DNA of 64,000 nt from Candidatus Bacteroides merdipullorum (lineage in GTDB: Bacteria > Bacteroidota > Bacteroidia > Bacteroidales > Bacteroidaceae). The stretch covers positions 1 through 64,000 of the forward strand of contig DXCK01000113.1 of the NCBI GenBank assembly GCA_019116045.1, given 5' to 3'. The position numbers were made by a program, and so were the translations under genes. The notes beneath the pieces were generated by a model. The model was given only the letters and a program-made list of their open reading frames with translations. It searched no databases and was not told where the DNA came from. Shown piece by piece: positions 22,556-30,769 of this stretch (position 1 is its first letter; each line of letters starts with the position of its first letter).

Positions 22556-25084
22556 ATGAAAAGATTTCTTATCGTGTGGGCCATGTCTCTTGTGGCCCTG
22601 GCAGTTTGTTCGCAAGAGAAAGTAACGGAATATGCGATGCGTCCGGCCGTCGTGGTGCGGATGCCTTTGCAAAGTGACAGTATCAATCAGAAAGGCGAGA
22701 AGTTTGGTGCTGCCGAGTTGCTGAAGACCCAGATACCTTTTGACTTTGCCCAGGCCGGACGAGTGTCGGCCGATACGGCTGGCTATGTGACGGTGGAGAA
22801 GCCGCAGACAGATAATTTGCTTTACTTGTTTTCCACCCGTTTTCGGGCCGAACGTTTCATGAAAGGCAGGTTGAGAGTTTCTTCTCCGGCTCGTTTTGAA
22901 GTGTTTGTCAACGGGCGTTCCCAGCGTTCGAAGACTACGGCTGAAGATAGTTTGCCGCAGGTACGCCCTGTCGAGATAGACCTGCGTCTGGAGCCGGAGG
23001 CTGATTATGAAATCGTGGTTAAGCTGCTTGCTACGGCTGGAGATAAGGTACAACCTGTGCTGAAATGTGAGCTGGAAAAAGACGAGGAGTTTTCCGATGT
23101 GGTTTGCCGTATGGCTCCCGACTTGAAACGTCGTCTTTCTTTGTTCGATACCAATTTCGGCAGCCGCGTGGCATCGGTGTCTTTGTCGCCCGACGGCAAG
23201 TATCTGTTGACTCGATACAGTGATAATTATGACCTGAAGCGTTCGCGTTCGCATACGGAGCTGACGGAAGTGAAGTCTGGGCGGGTTTTGTTGCCCAATG
23301 TGGGTGAGAACATGAGCTGGATGCCTCGGGGTAATCGTTTGTATTACACCGTGACGGGCAAGCAAGGGAACGACCTTATGGTCTATGACCCGGCCAGCGG
23401 GCAGGAAGCTGTCTTGTACCGCAACATTCCGGAAGGGTATTTCACTTGGTCGCCCCGTGAAGATTTTCTCATATATACAGAGACCGAGGAGGGCGAAAAG
23501 GTTGACGGCCCTTTGAAGCGTCTGTTGCATCCGGATGACCGTATCCCCGGTTCGCGCAACCGCTTTTACCTGGTGAAATATGATTTGTCGACAGGGCTTT
23601 CCGAACGTTTGACTTATGGCAGCGCCAGTGTTTATTTGAATGACATTTCGCCCGACGGTACGAAGTTGCTTTGCAGCACTCAGAAGCCTAATATCACGAA
23701 ATGCCCTTTCTCGCTCACTTCTGTTTTCCAGCTTGACCTGGCTACTTTGCAGGCCGACACGTTGGTGAAGTGGGATGCTTATGTCAATGGTGCGTCTTAT
23801 TCGCCTGATGGCACCCGCTTGCTCCTGACGGGCAGTCCTTCGGCTTTTGGTGGCATCGGCAAGAACTGCGGTGAGCTGCCCATAGCCAATGACTTTGACG
23901 TGCAGGCTTTCCTGATGGATTTGCAGACTCGCGAGGTCGAGCCTATCACCCGCGATTTTGACCCGGCGATCATTTCTTCTGTTTGGAACCGGGCAGACGG
24001 TTGCATCTATTTCAATACGACAGATCGGGATTGCCAGCATGTGTACCGTTATGTGCCGGACAAGGACGTGTTCGAGATGTTGCCTTTGGAGGAAGATGTG
24101 GTTTATGGTTTTTCTCTGCCCGACGACGATGCTTCGCTCATGGCCTATGTGGGTGGGGGAAACACCAGCGCCGGTGTGGCTTATCTGTATGACCGCAAAA
24201 AGGGGAAGTCTGCTTTGCTGGCCGACCCGATGAAGGAAGCGTTGGACAAGATAGAGCTGGGAGAGATGCAGCCGTGGAACTTTACGGCTGCGGACGGCAC
24301 GCTGATTGAAGGCATGATGTGTCTGCCGCCCGACTTCGACCCGCAGAAGAAATATCCCCTCATTGTTTATTATTATGGCGGTACGACGCCCACTACGCGT
24401 GGCCTGACCAGCCCTTACAGTCCGCAGCTTTTCGCTTCGCGCGATTATGTGGTCTATGTCATCAATCCCAGTGGTGCCATCGGTTACGGGCAGGAGTTTT
24501 CGGCCCGCCACGTTAATGCGTGGGGCGACTGGACCGCCGACGAGATTATCGAGGGGACAAAGAAGTTTTGTGACGCCCATCCGTTTGTCGATGCCAAGCG
24601 CATCGGTTGCTTGGGCGCATCGTATGGTGGCTTCATGACGATGTACCTCCAGACGAAGACCGACCTTTTTGCCGCCGCTGTTTCACACGCAGGCATAAGC
24701 AACGTGACCAGCTATTGGGGCGAGGGCTATTGGGGCTATTCGTACAACGGAGTTGCGGCGGCCGATAGCTATCCGTGGAATCGTCCTGACCTGTTTACCA
24801 AGCATGGCGCTTTGTTCAATGCGGACAAGATTAATACGCCTCTCTTGCTGCTGCACGGAACGGTGGACACCAACGTGCCTATCGGCGAGAGTATCCAGTT
24901 GTATAATGCGTTGAAGATTTTGGGTAAACCCGTGGAATTTATTACGGTGGAGGGAGAGAACCATTTCATCAGCGATTACGAAAAACGTGTCCTCTGGCAC
25001 AATTCTATCATGGCTTGGTTTGCCCGCTGGTTGCAGGACAGTCCCCAGTGGTGGGACGACCTCTATCCGGAGCGTCATTGGTAG
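22556..25084 (+). CDS. S9 family prolyl oligopeptidase (DPP-like), exported
   Basis: An 842-aa serine peptidase of family S9. A signal peptide (about residues 1-19) sends it to the periplasm. The N-terminal part includes a jelly-roll-like stretch, then a beta-propeller built of repeats such as SLSPDGKYLLTRYSD and ASYSPDGTRLLLTG. The C-terminal alpha/beta-hydrolase domain starts near PLIVYYYGGTTP and carries the triad Ser689 (GASYGGF), Asp771 (GTVDTNVP) and His803 (GENHFI). Such enzymes in Bacteroidetes cleave dipeptides or short peptides after Pro or Ala during peptide feeding. Only 16 bp separate it from the pseudouridine synthase gene, so the two may be cotranscribed. Exact specificity is unknown. 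Confidence 0.92.
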   Translation: MKRFLIVWAMSLVALAVCSQEKVTEYAMRPAVVVRMPLQSDSINQKGEKFGAAELLKTQIPFDFAQAGRVSADTAGYVTVEKPQTDNLLYLFSTRFRAERFMKGRLRVSSPARFEVFVNGRSQRSKTTAEDSLPQVRPVEIDLRLEPEADYEIVVKLLATAGDKVQPVLKCELEKDEEFSDVVCRMAPDLKRRLSLFDTNFGSRVASVSLSPDGKYLLTRYSDNYDLKRSRSHTELTEVKSGRVLLPNVGENMSWMPRGNRLYYTVTGKQGNDLMVYDPASGQEAVLYRNIPEGYFTWSPREDFLIYTETEEGEKVDGPLKRLLHPDDRIPGSRNRFYLVKYDLSTGLSERLTYGSASVYLNDISPDGTKLLCSTQKPNITKCPFSLTSVFQLDLATLQADTLVKWDAYVNGASYSPDGTRLLLTGSPSAFGGIGKNCGELPIANDFDVQAFLMDLQTREVEPITRDFDPAIISSVWNRADGCIYFNTTDRDCQHVYRYVPDKDVFEMLPLEEDVVYGFSLPDDDASLMAYVGGGNTSAGVAYLYDRKKGKSALLADPMKEALDKIELGEMQPWNFTAADGTLIEGMMCLPPDFDPQKKYPLIVYYYGGTTPTTRGLTSPYSPQLFASRDYVVYVINPSGAIGYGQEFSARHVNAWGDWTADEIIEGTKKFCDAHPFVDAKRIGCLGASYGGFMTMYLQTKTDLFAAAVSHAGISNVTSYWGEGYWGYSYNGVAAADSYPWNRPDLFTKHGALFNADKINTPLLLLHGTVDTNVPIGESIQLYNALKILGKPVEFITVEGENHFISDYEKRVLWHNSIMAWFARWLQDSPQWWDDLYPERHW

Positions 25085-25105
25085 CCGGTTGGCAGGCAGG
25101 CATAC

Positions 25106-25149
25106 AAAAAACCGTTCCCTCGAATAGACAAGCTGGGAACGGTTTTTTT
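25106..25149 (+). terminator. Rho-independent terminator after the S9 peptidase
   Basis: AAAAAACCGTTCCC (25106-25119) pairs with GGGAACGGTTTTTT (from 25135), ending in seven Ts. The A-rich left arm makes it work in both directions. Confidence 0.92.
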
Positions 25150-25591
25150 GTGTTAGTATGCTTACTCTTCTTCGGCCTCTCTCTGCAATCTTTACGCATG
25201 ACTCCCCTTTTCGGGGCTGTTTCGGCCTCCCTCCCGTGCTGTTGGCCGTATTGCCAACCTGCAACGGGAAGAAGAACCACCACAAACAAACATAAACAGG
25301 ACTGCTTACTTTTTTACTAACTCTTTAGGTCAACTCTTTTTTGTAGGTCTAAAAAACTATGCTTAAAGTTGGATTTAATAAGGTATCTGTATATATTTTC
25401 TCTCAAATACTGTGCCACGTTAGGCAATCGCCTGTTCTTTGCCGTTTTTTTCGGCTTTCTGTACCCAAAAAGTTAGGGTTCGGCAGAGGTTTCCTTCTTC
25501 CGGGCAACGGATTCCCTTCTTTCGGACAGGAGCCATGCTCCTTCCGGATGATAGCTATGTGCTTAAAAAAGAGAAGGATAGTGAGCCGTGG
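25150..25591. other. Intergenic stretch without a recognisable gene
   Basis: About 440 bp between the S9 terminator and the terminator of the response-regulator gene. Open frames cross it on both strands, but none has a signal, a family motif or a promoter, and codon use is unlike the neighbours. I see nothing functional here. Confidence 0.6.
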
Positions 25592-25624
25592 AAAAAGAAT
25601 CCGCCGGCAGTGGGGTGTCGGCGG
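25592..25624 (-). terminator. Terminator of the NtrC-type regulator gene
   Basis: On the minus strand CCGCCG pairs with CGGCGG (25601-25606 with 25619-25624) and is followed by ATTCTTTTTCC. It lies about 90 bp after the stop codon. Confidence 0.7.
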
Positions 25625-25653
25625 AAAAGTGGTTTGTGGAAAAGGAGGGTGCA

Positions 25654-25703
25654 GTGTGGAAAGTTGTGGAAAGTGTGGAATGTGTTGTGGAATTATTCCA
25701 CAC
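25654..25703. repeat. Short direct repeats of TGTGGAA ending in a palindrome
   Basis: Four copies of a 10-11 bp unit (GTGTGGAAAG, TTGTGGAAAG, TGTGGAATG, TTGTGGAAT) run up to TGTGGAAT-T-ATTCCACA, a 17-bp palindrome at 25686-25702. It lies immediately after the stop of the regulator gene at 25714. It could be a binding-site array or a relic of slipped replication. Confidence 0.6.
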
Positions 25704-25713
25704 CTCTTCCTTC

Positions 25714-27042
25714 TTATGCCTCAATGCCGTAGGCTTTCAACTTGTTGTAAAGCGTCTTTCGGTCGATGCCCAGCAGTTGGGCGGCTCGGCTTTTGTTGTT
25801 TCCCGTTTGCCGCAAGGCTTCGATGATGTGTTGCTTCTCTGCCTCTTCGTTGCGCAGTGGCAAGTAGGCCGATGTGGGTGTGGCCTCGGGCAAGTCGCTC
25901 AAGTCGGCCGGCGTGATGTAGGCCCCGGTGGCCAGCAGCGTGGCGCGCCGGATGGCATTTTTCATTTGCCGCAGGTTGCCGGGCCAGGGATAGTCCATCA
26001 GCAGTTGGGCGGCGCGTTCGTCAAACCCTGCCACTTCCTTGCCCATCTCTCGGTTGGCTTGGCTCAGGAAAGAACGTGCGAAGAGCATGATGTCTTCTTT
26101 CCGGTCTTTCAGCGTCGGGATGCGCAGGGTGAACTCGTTGATGCGGTGATACAAGTCTTCGCGGAACAGGCCTTTTTCGATGGCCACCTCCAGGTTTTCG
26201 TTGGTGGCAGACACCAGACGCACGTCCACTTGGATTTCTTTTCCCGACCCCACGGGGCGCACCTTCCGCTCTTGCAGGGCGCGCAGCAGTTGTACCTGTA
26301 CTTCATAGCTTAGGTTTCCTATTTCATCCAGGAAAATCGTACCGCCGTTAGCTTCGACAAAAGCACCCGTCTTGTCGCTTGTGGCTCCTGTGAAAGCTCC
26401 CTTTACGTGCCCGAAAAACTCCGATGCCGCCAGCTCCTTGGGGATAGACCCGCAGTCGATGGCTATGAACGGACTGCCGGCGCGTTTGCTCAGCCGGTGG
26501 ATGCGGTGGGCTACATATTCCTTGCCAGTCCCGCTGGCACCGTTGATAAGGACAGACATGTTGGTGGGTGCCACCAGTCGGACATAGTTGTACAGTTGGC
26601 GGGCAGCCTCACTTTGCCCCTCAATGAAGTCCGTCGTTTCCTCTGTCGTTGGTGTTTTGAGCTTGGCTGCCGCAGGCTGCGTGCCGGTGTCCAGGGCTTC
26701 GCCTATTTTTTTTAGCAGCTCGTCCGGGTTGACAGGCTTGGACACATAGTCCCGTGCCCCCATCTTCATGGCCTGCACAGCCGACTGGATGTCGGCATAT
26801 CCCGTCATGATGATGAGCGGTATGGACTTTTGCTCGTCTGCCAGCCACCGGAGCAGGTCTGTCCCGTCGTGGTCGGGCAGGCGCAGGTCGGACAGGATTA
26901 AATCCACGTTTTCCGTTTCGAGGTGTTTCCGGGCACGGGCCACATTGCTGGCCGAGGCTACTTGGAACCCCTTCTTCCCCAGCCACGTCTTCAGCATCAT
27001 GCCATAGGTGATATCGTCTTCTACGATTAAAATGGATTTCAT
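25714..27042 (-). CDS. Sigma54-dependent NtrC-type response regulator
   Basis: A 442-aa enhancer-binding response regulator. The ATG at 27042 starts MKSILIVEDDITYG, the canonical receiver beginning; upstream in-frame codons cross the promoter. Receiver domain about 1-118 with phospho-Asp in LILSDLRLPDHDG, then a sigma54 AAA+ domain (about 140-370) with Walker A GASGTGKE, the sigma54-contact loop GAFTGA, Walker B-like GGTIFLDEIGN and arginine-finger region, and a C-terminal Fis-type HTH (NNKSRAAQLLGIDRKTLYNKLKAYG). It activates promoters read by RpoN holoenzyme. No histidine kinase gene is next to it, although such regulators are usually paired; the next kinase is 3.7 kb away and in another transcript. 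Confidence 0.95.
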   Translation of the reverse strand: MKSILIVEDDITYGMMLKTWLGKKGFQVASASNVARARKHLETENVDLILSDLRLPDHDGTDLLRWLADEQKSIPLIIMTGYADIQSAVQAMKMGARDYVSKPVNPDELLKKIGEALDTGTQPAAAKLKTPTTEETTDFIEGQSEAARQLYNYVRLVAPTNMSVLINGASGTGKEYVAHRIHRLSKRAGSPFIAIDCGSIPKELAASEFFGHVKGAFTGATSDKTGAFVEANGGTIFLDEIGNLSYEVQVQLLRALQERKVRPVGSGKEIQVDVRLVSATNENLEVAIEKGLFREDLYHRINEFTLRIPTLKDRKEDIMLFARSFLSQANREMGKEVAGFDERAAQLLMDYPWPGNLRQMKNAIRRATLLATGAYITPADLSDLPEATPTSAYLPLRNEEAEKQHIIEALRQTGNNKSRAAQLLGIDRKTLYNKLKAYGIEA

Positions 27043-27071
27043 TGCCTTCACTTTAGGTTTTCTTTTGCCAA

Positions 27072-27079
27072 CAAAGGTA
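27072..27079 (-). promoter_or_regulatory. -7 box of the NtrC-type regulator gene
   Basis: TACCTTTG on the minus strand, 29 bp before the ATG at 27042. No good -33 box is visible. It lies back to back with the promoter of the cyclophilin operon. Confidence 0.6.
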
Positions 27080-27100
27080 AGAGGTTTTGACTGAAAGTCG

Positions 27101-27108
27101 TATATTTG
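27101..27108 (+). promoter_or_regulatory. -7 box of the cyclophilin-M16-MATE operon
   Basis: TATATTTG matches the -7 consensus and lies 26 bp before the ATG at 27135. The nearest TTTG (27086-27089) is only 11 nt upstream, too close for a normal -33 box. Confidence 0.55.
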
Positions 27109-27134
27109 CAGGCTTAAATTAAACAAAAAGGTAA

Positions 27135-27974
27135 ATGAAGCGAAACATCATTGTCATATTAACCATACTCGTTTGCGGCTTGACAGCCTGCAAACCGGGA
27201 ACAAATCAAGGTAAAATGGAAAAAGAAACCAAACTGAAAATCGAAACTACAGCAGGTGACATCGTGGTGAAGCTCTACAACGAAACACCGAAACACCGTG
27301 ACAACTTTATCAAGCTGGCCAAGGAAGGTATGTATGACGGAACCCTGTTTCACCGCGTCATCAAAGACTTCATGATTCAAGCGGGCGACCCTCAGAGCAA
27401 GAATGCACCGAAAGGTAAGTCGCTTGGCGCAGGCGACGTGGGCTATACCATCCCTGCCGAGTTCGTTTATCCGAAATACTTTCACAAGCGAGGTGCCTTG
27501 TCGGCTGCCCGTCAAGGCGATAACGTCAATCCCGAGAAAGCATCATCTGGCTGCCAATTCTACATCGTGACGGGTAAGGTGTATAACGACTCGTCGCTGG
27601 CAAACATGCAGGAACAGATTAACCAGATGCATTTGCAGAACGCGTTCAATGCGCTGGCGCAAAAGCACATGAAAGACATCTACAAGATGCGCCGTGAGAA
27701 TGATCAGGAGGGGTTGATGAAGTTGCAAGATGAACTGATTGAACAGGCTGAGGCACAGATGGCCGGGAAACCTCGTTTTGAGTTTACGCCTGAGCAATGG
27801 CAGGCATACACCACAGTCGGAGGAACGCCCCACCTGGACGGCGAGTACACCGTTTTCGGCGAAGTCTTGGAGGGCATGGATGTGGTAGACAAAATACAGC
27901 GCGTCAAGACCGACCGCAACGATCGCCCTGAAGAAAATGTTGTCATCAGTAAAGTGACTGTCCTTGAAGATTAA
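27135..27974 (+). CDS. Cyclophilin-type peptidyl-prolyl isomerase, lipoprotein
   Basis: A 279-aa peptidyl-prolyl cis-trans isomerase that should help fold exported proteins. The N-terminus is a lipoprotein signal (LVCGLTACKPG, Cys about residue 19). The cyclophilin fold starts at KIETTAGDIVVKLYNETPKHRDNF and holds FHRVIKDFMIQAGDP, GALSAARQGDNVNPEKASSGCQFYI and the C-terminal YTVFGEVLEGMDVVDKI. Compared with compact cyclophilins there is a helical insertion of about 70 residues (about 155-225, rich in Gln, Glu and Lys) between the FYIVTG strand and the last strands. Its stop codon overlaps the start of the M16 gene by 11 bp, so translation is coupled. Confidence 0.93.
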   Translation: MKRNIIVILTILVCGLTACKPGTNQGKMEKETKLKIETTAGDIVVKLYNETPKHRDNFIKLAKEGMYDGTLFHRVIKDFMIQAGDPQSKNAPKGKSLGAGDVGYTIPAEFVYPKYFHKRGALSAARQGDNVNPEKASSGCQFYIVTGKVYNDSSLANMQEQINQMHLQNAFNALAQKHMKDIYKMRRENDQEGLMKLQDELIEQAEAQMAGKPRFEFTPEQWQAYTTVGGTPHLDGEYTVFGEVLEGMDVVDKIQRVKTDRNDRPEENVVISKVTVLED

Positions 27975-29202
27975 TCACCATATACTGGACAACGGCTTGC
28001 GACTGGTGCATCACGAAGACACCGGTACGCAGATGGTGGCACTGAACATTGTCTACGACGTCGGGGCGCGCGATGAACACCCTGATCATACAGGCTTTGC
28101 TCATTTGTTCGAGCATCTGATGTTCGGAGGGTCGAAGCACATTCCCGACTATGACGTACCCTTGCAATTGGCTGGCGGTGAGAACAACGCTTGGACCAAC
28201 AATGACATTACCAATTACTATCTGACTGTGCCTGCCACGAACGTCGAGATTGGCTTCTGGTTGGAATCTGACCGGATGCTGGAACTGGCCTTCAGTCCAC
28301 GTAGTCTGGAGGTGCAGCGTGGGGTGGTGATGGAAGAGTTCAGACAACGTTGCCTGAATCAGCCTTACGGTGATGCGGGTCATTTGCTGCGTCCGTTGGC
28401 TTATCGCGTACATCCGTATCGTTGGCCCACCATTGGCAAGGATTTGTCTCATATCGCTAATGCTACGCTGGACGAGGTGAAAGAATTCTTCTTCCGTCAT
28501 TATGCACCCAACAATGCTGTGCTGGCCGTGACGGGCCATCTGTCGTGGGACGAGACGCGCCGTCTGGCCGATAAATGGTTCGGCCCTATCCCGCGCCGCG
28601 ACATTGCGCGGCGGGTTTTGCCGCAAGAACCAGAACAGATGGAAGAACGTCGCCTGACAGTAGAACGCAATGTACCGCTCGATGCTTTGTACATGGCCTT
28701 TCGTATGTGCGGGCGTGGCGAGGCAGATTATTATGCCTTCGATGCTTTGTCTGACGTCTTGAGCAACGGGCGTTCCAGTCGGTTGACGCAGCATCTGGTG
28801 CAAGAGCGAAAGCTTTTCTCGAACATCGATGCTTACGTCTCCGGTTCGCGTGATTCGGGACTCTTGTATGTTAACGGAAAACCTTCGTCGGGCGTTACCT
28901 TGGAAGAGGCTGAGGCTGCCGTGTGGGAAGAGTTGGAGCGCTTGGCTCAGGAACCTGTGGACGAACGGGAATTGGAGAAGGTAAAAAACAAGTTCGAGTC
29001 AACGCAGATTTTCGGTAATATTAATTACTTGAATGTGGCTACCAACTTGGCTTGGTTTGAACTGACCGGGAAGGCTGAAGATATCGACCGCGAGGTAGAG
29101 CGTTATCGTGCTGTGGATGCTGGGCAATTGCAGGCAGTTGCTCGACGGGCGTTCCGGCGAACGAATGTTAATGTTTTGTATTATAGAACTCACGCTAAAT
29201 AA
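27964..29202 (+). CDS. M16 zinc peptidase (pitrilysin family), TTG start
   Basis: A 412-aa metallopeptidase of family M16. The inverted zinc motif His47-x-x-Glu50-His51 is in FAHLFEHLMFGG, and the third ligand Glu lies in RGVVMEEFRQR about 75 residues on. It has one full M16 catalytic plus C-terminal half, as in mitochondrial-processing-peptidase-like single-unit enzymes. The start must be non-ATG: an in-frame TGA lies at 27955, the first later ATG would delete the first beta-strands, and TTG at 27964 gives the expected MKINHHILDNGLRLVHHED. The 11-bp overlap with the cyclophilin gene points to translational reinitiation. There is no signal peptide, so it is probably cytoplasmic. Confidence 0.92.
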   Translation: MKINHHILDNGLRLVHHEDTGTQMVALNIVYDVGARDEHPDHTGFAHLFEHLMFGGSKHIPDYDVPLQLAGGENNAWTNNDITNYYLTVPATNVEIGFWLESDRMLELAFSPRSLEVQRGVVMEEFRQRCLNQPYGDAGHLLRPLAYRVHPYRWPTIGKDLSHIANATLDEVKEFFFRHYAPNNAVLAVTGHLSWDETRRLADKWFGPIPRRDIARRVLPQEPEQMEERRLTVERNVPLDALYMAFRMCGRGEADYYAFDALSDVLSNGRSSRLTQHLVQERKLFSNIDAYVSGSRDSGLLYVNGKPSSGVTLEEAEAAVWEELERLAQEPVDERELEKVKNKFESTQIFGNINYLNVATNLAWFELTGKAEDIDREVERYRAVDAGQLQAVARRAFRRTNVNVLYYRTHAK

Positions 29203-30552
29203 ATGAACCGATTGTTGCAGACGTACGGTGCACATTACCGGACTTTGTTTTCTTTGGGGATGCCTATCGTGGTGGGCCAGTTGGGAGTTATAGTTCTTGG
29301 CTTTGCCGATACGTTGATGATTGGGCATCACAGCACGCCGGAACTGGGGGCGGCCTCGTTCGTGAATAATATGTTCAACCTTTGTATTATTTTCAGTACG
29401 GGGTTTAGTTATGGCTTGACACCTGTTGTCGGCAGCTTTTATGGGCGTGGACAGTGGGCTGAGGCAGGAAGCGCACTGCGTGCCAGCTTGGTAGCCAATG
29501 TATGGGTGGCTCTATTGGAAATGGCTGTGATGGGTATTCTTTATTTTAATATTGAGCGTCTGGGTCAGCCCGAAGAGTTACTTCCTCTTATCAAACCTTA
29601 CTATTTGGTATTGCTGGTTTCGTTGCTCTTTGTCATGTTGTTTAATGCTTTCAAACAGTTTACCGATGGTATTACAGACACAAGTACAGCGATGTGGATT
29701 CTGTTGGGGGGGAATGCAATGAACATCGTAGGGAATTATATTCTTATTAATGGTAAGCTTGGTCTGCCCGAGTTAGGGTTGCTGGGGGCGGGGCTGAGTA
29801 CGTTGTTGTCACGCGTCATGATGGTGGTCGTCTTTGCGTGGATAGTGCTTCGTGCGCGCCGTTTCCGTCGTTATCGGGTAGGCCTGTTGCGGCGTCCCTG
29901 GTCTTCGGTGTTGTTCCGTCGTCTCAATGCGTTGGGGTGGCCAGTCGGGTTGCAGATGGGGATGGAGACTGCGTCTTTCAGCCTGAGTGTGATAATGGTA
30001 GGCTGGTTGGGCACGGTTGCTTTAGCTTCGCACCAGATTATGCTGACCATTTCTCAGTTCACCTTTATGATGTATTATGGCATGGGCGCGGCGGTGGCCG
30101 TGAGGGTCAGCAATTATCATGGACGAGGGGATGTCGTGAACGTGCGTCGTTCGGCTTATGCGGGCTTTCACCTGATAATGGCAATGGCTGTTGTGTTGTC
30201 GTTGATTGTTTTCGTATGTCGTCCCTGGGTCGCAGGCTGGTTTACGGACAGTGCAGAAGTGGCCGTGCTGGTACCAGCTTTGTTTGTACCTTTTCTCATC
30301 TATCAGTTTGGAGACGGATTGCAGATAACGTTTGCCAATGCTTTGCGCGGTACGTCGGATGTGCGACCGATGATGTTTATTGCTTTCATTGCTTATTTTG
30401 TTGTATCCTTGCCTGTGGGCTACTTGTTCGCTTTTGTGCTGAATTGGGAGCTGGTGGGCATTTGGATGGCCTTTCCTTTCGGTTTGACTACGGCGGGTGT
30501 GCTGTTTTGGTTACGTTTTCGTCGTCGTACACATGCAGATGTGCGGTGCTGA
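29203..30552 (+). CDS. MATE-family efflux transporter
   Basis: A 449-aa inner-membrane multidrug/cation antiporter of the MATE (NorM/MatE) family. About twelve hydrophobic segments are visible. Typical family spots are SLGMPIVVGQLGVIVLGFADTLMIGHHS in TM1, GFSYGLTPVVGSFYGRG in TM2 and the second-half repeat GWPVGLQMGMETASF with GAAVAVRVSNYHGRG. The ATG follows the M16 stop codon directly, with no gap, so the gene is the third member of the cyclophilin operon. The substrate is not predictable from sequence. Confidence 0.94.
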   Translation: MNRLLQTYGAHYRTLFSLGMPIVVGQLGVIVLGFADTLMIGHHSTPELGAASFVNNMFNLCIIFSTGFSYGLTPVVGSFYGRGQWAEAGSALRASLVANVWVALLEMAVMGILYFNIERLGQPEELLPLIKPYYLVLLVSLLFVMLFNAFKQFTDGITDTSTAMWILLGGNAMNIVGNYILINGKLGLPELGLLGAGLSTLLSRVMMVVVFAWIVLRARRFRRYRVGLLRRPWSSVLFRRLNALGWPVGLQMGMETASFSLSVIMVGWLGTVALASHQIMLTISQFTFMMYYGMGAAVAVRVSNYHGRGDVVNVRRSAYAGFHLIMAMAVVLSLIVFVCRPWVAGWFTDSAEVAVLVPALFVPFLIYQFGDGLQITFANALRGTSDVRPMMFIAFIAYFVVSLPVGYLFAFVLNWELVGIWMAFPFGLTTAGVLFWLRFRRRTHADVRC

Positions 30553-30681
30553 AGGCATTGTCATCATTTGCGTTATGCTTTGTCAGACTTTGAGAGCTTG
30601 TAATATGTCGGCGTATGGCAGATGTATTTTTGTCGTGTACGGCTATGTCTGTTTTCAAACGGAAGATGTAAACCTTCGTTT

Positions 30682-30717
30682 AGCCTCCTTTGAAAAGTAG
30701 GTGTCAGACAGGAGGCT
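30682..30717 (+). terminator. Weak hairpin after the MATE gene
   Basis: AGCCTCCT (30682-30689) pairs with AGGAGGCT (30710-30717) and is followed by TGCTCTTGTTTTTT. It would end the cyclophilin operon just before the promoter of the hybrid kinase. Between 30553 and 30681 I see no gene. Confidence 0.5.
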
Positions 30718-30734
30718 TGCTCTTGTTTTTTCTG

Positions 30735-30742
30735 TATATTTG
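30735..30742 (+). promoter_or_regulatory. -7 box of the hybrid kinase gene
   Basis: TATATTTG, 27 bp before the ATG at 30770; no clear -33 box. The in-frame GTG at 30701 lies upstream of it and cannot be the start. Confidence 0.6.
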
Positions 30743-30769
30743 CTCCGGAATACATTTCTACCTACGCTT

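Noticed and set aside
22553-24580. Long minus-strand open frame (675 codons) opposite the S9 peptidase gene
   Set aside because: It lies wholly antisense to a gene with a clear catalytic triad and propeller repeats, is rich in Arg, His and Gln as expected for a mirror frame, and has no family motif.
25588-26313. Plus-strand open frame of 241 codons overlapping the NtrC-type gene
   Set aside because: It overlaps most of the HTH and half of the AAA+ coding sequence in antisense, with no promoter or recognisable domain.
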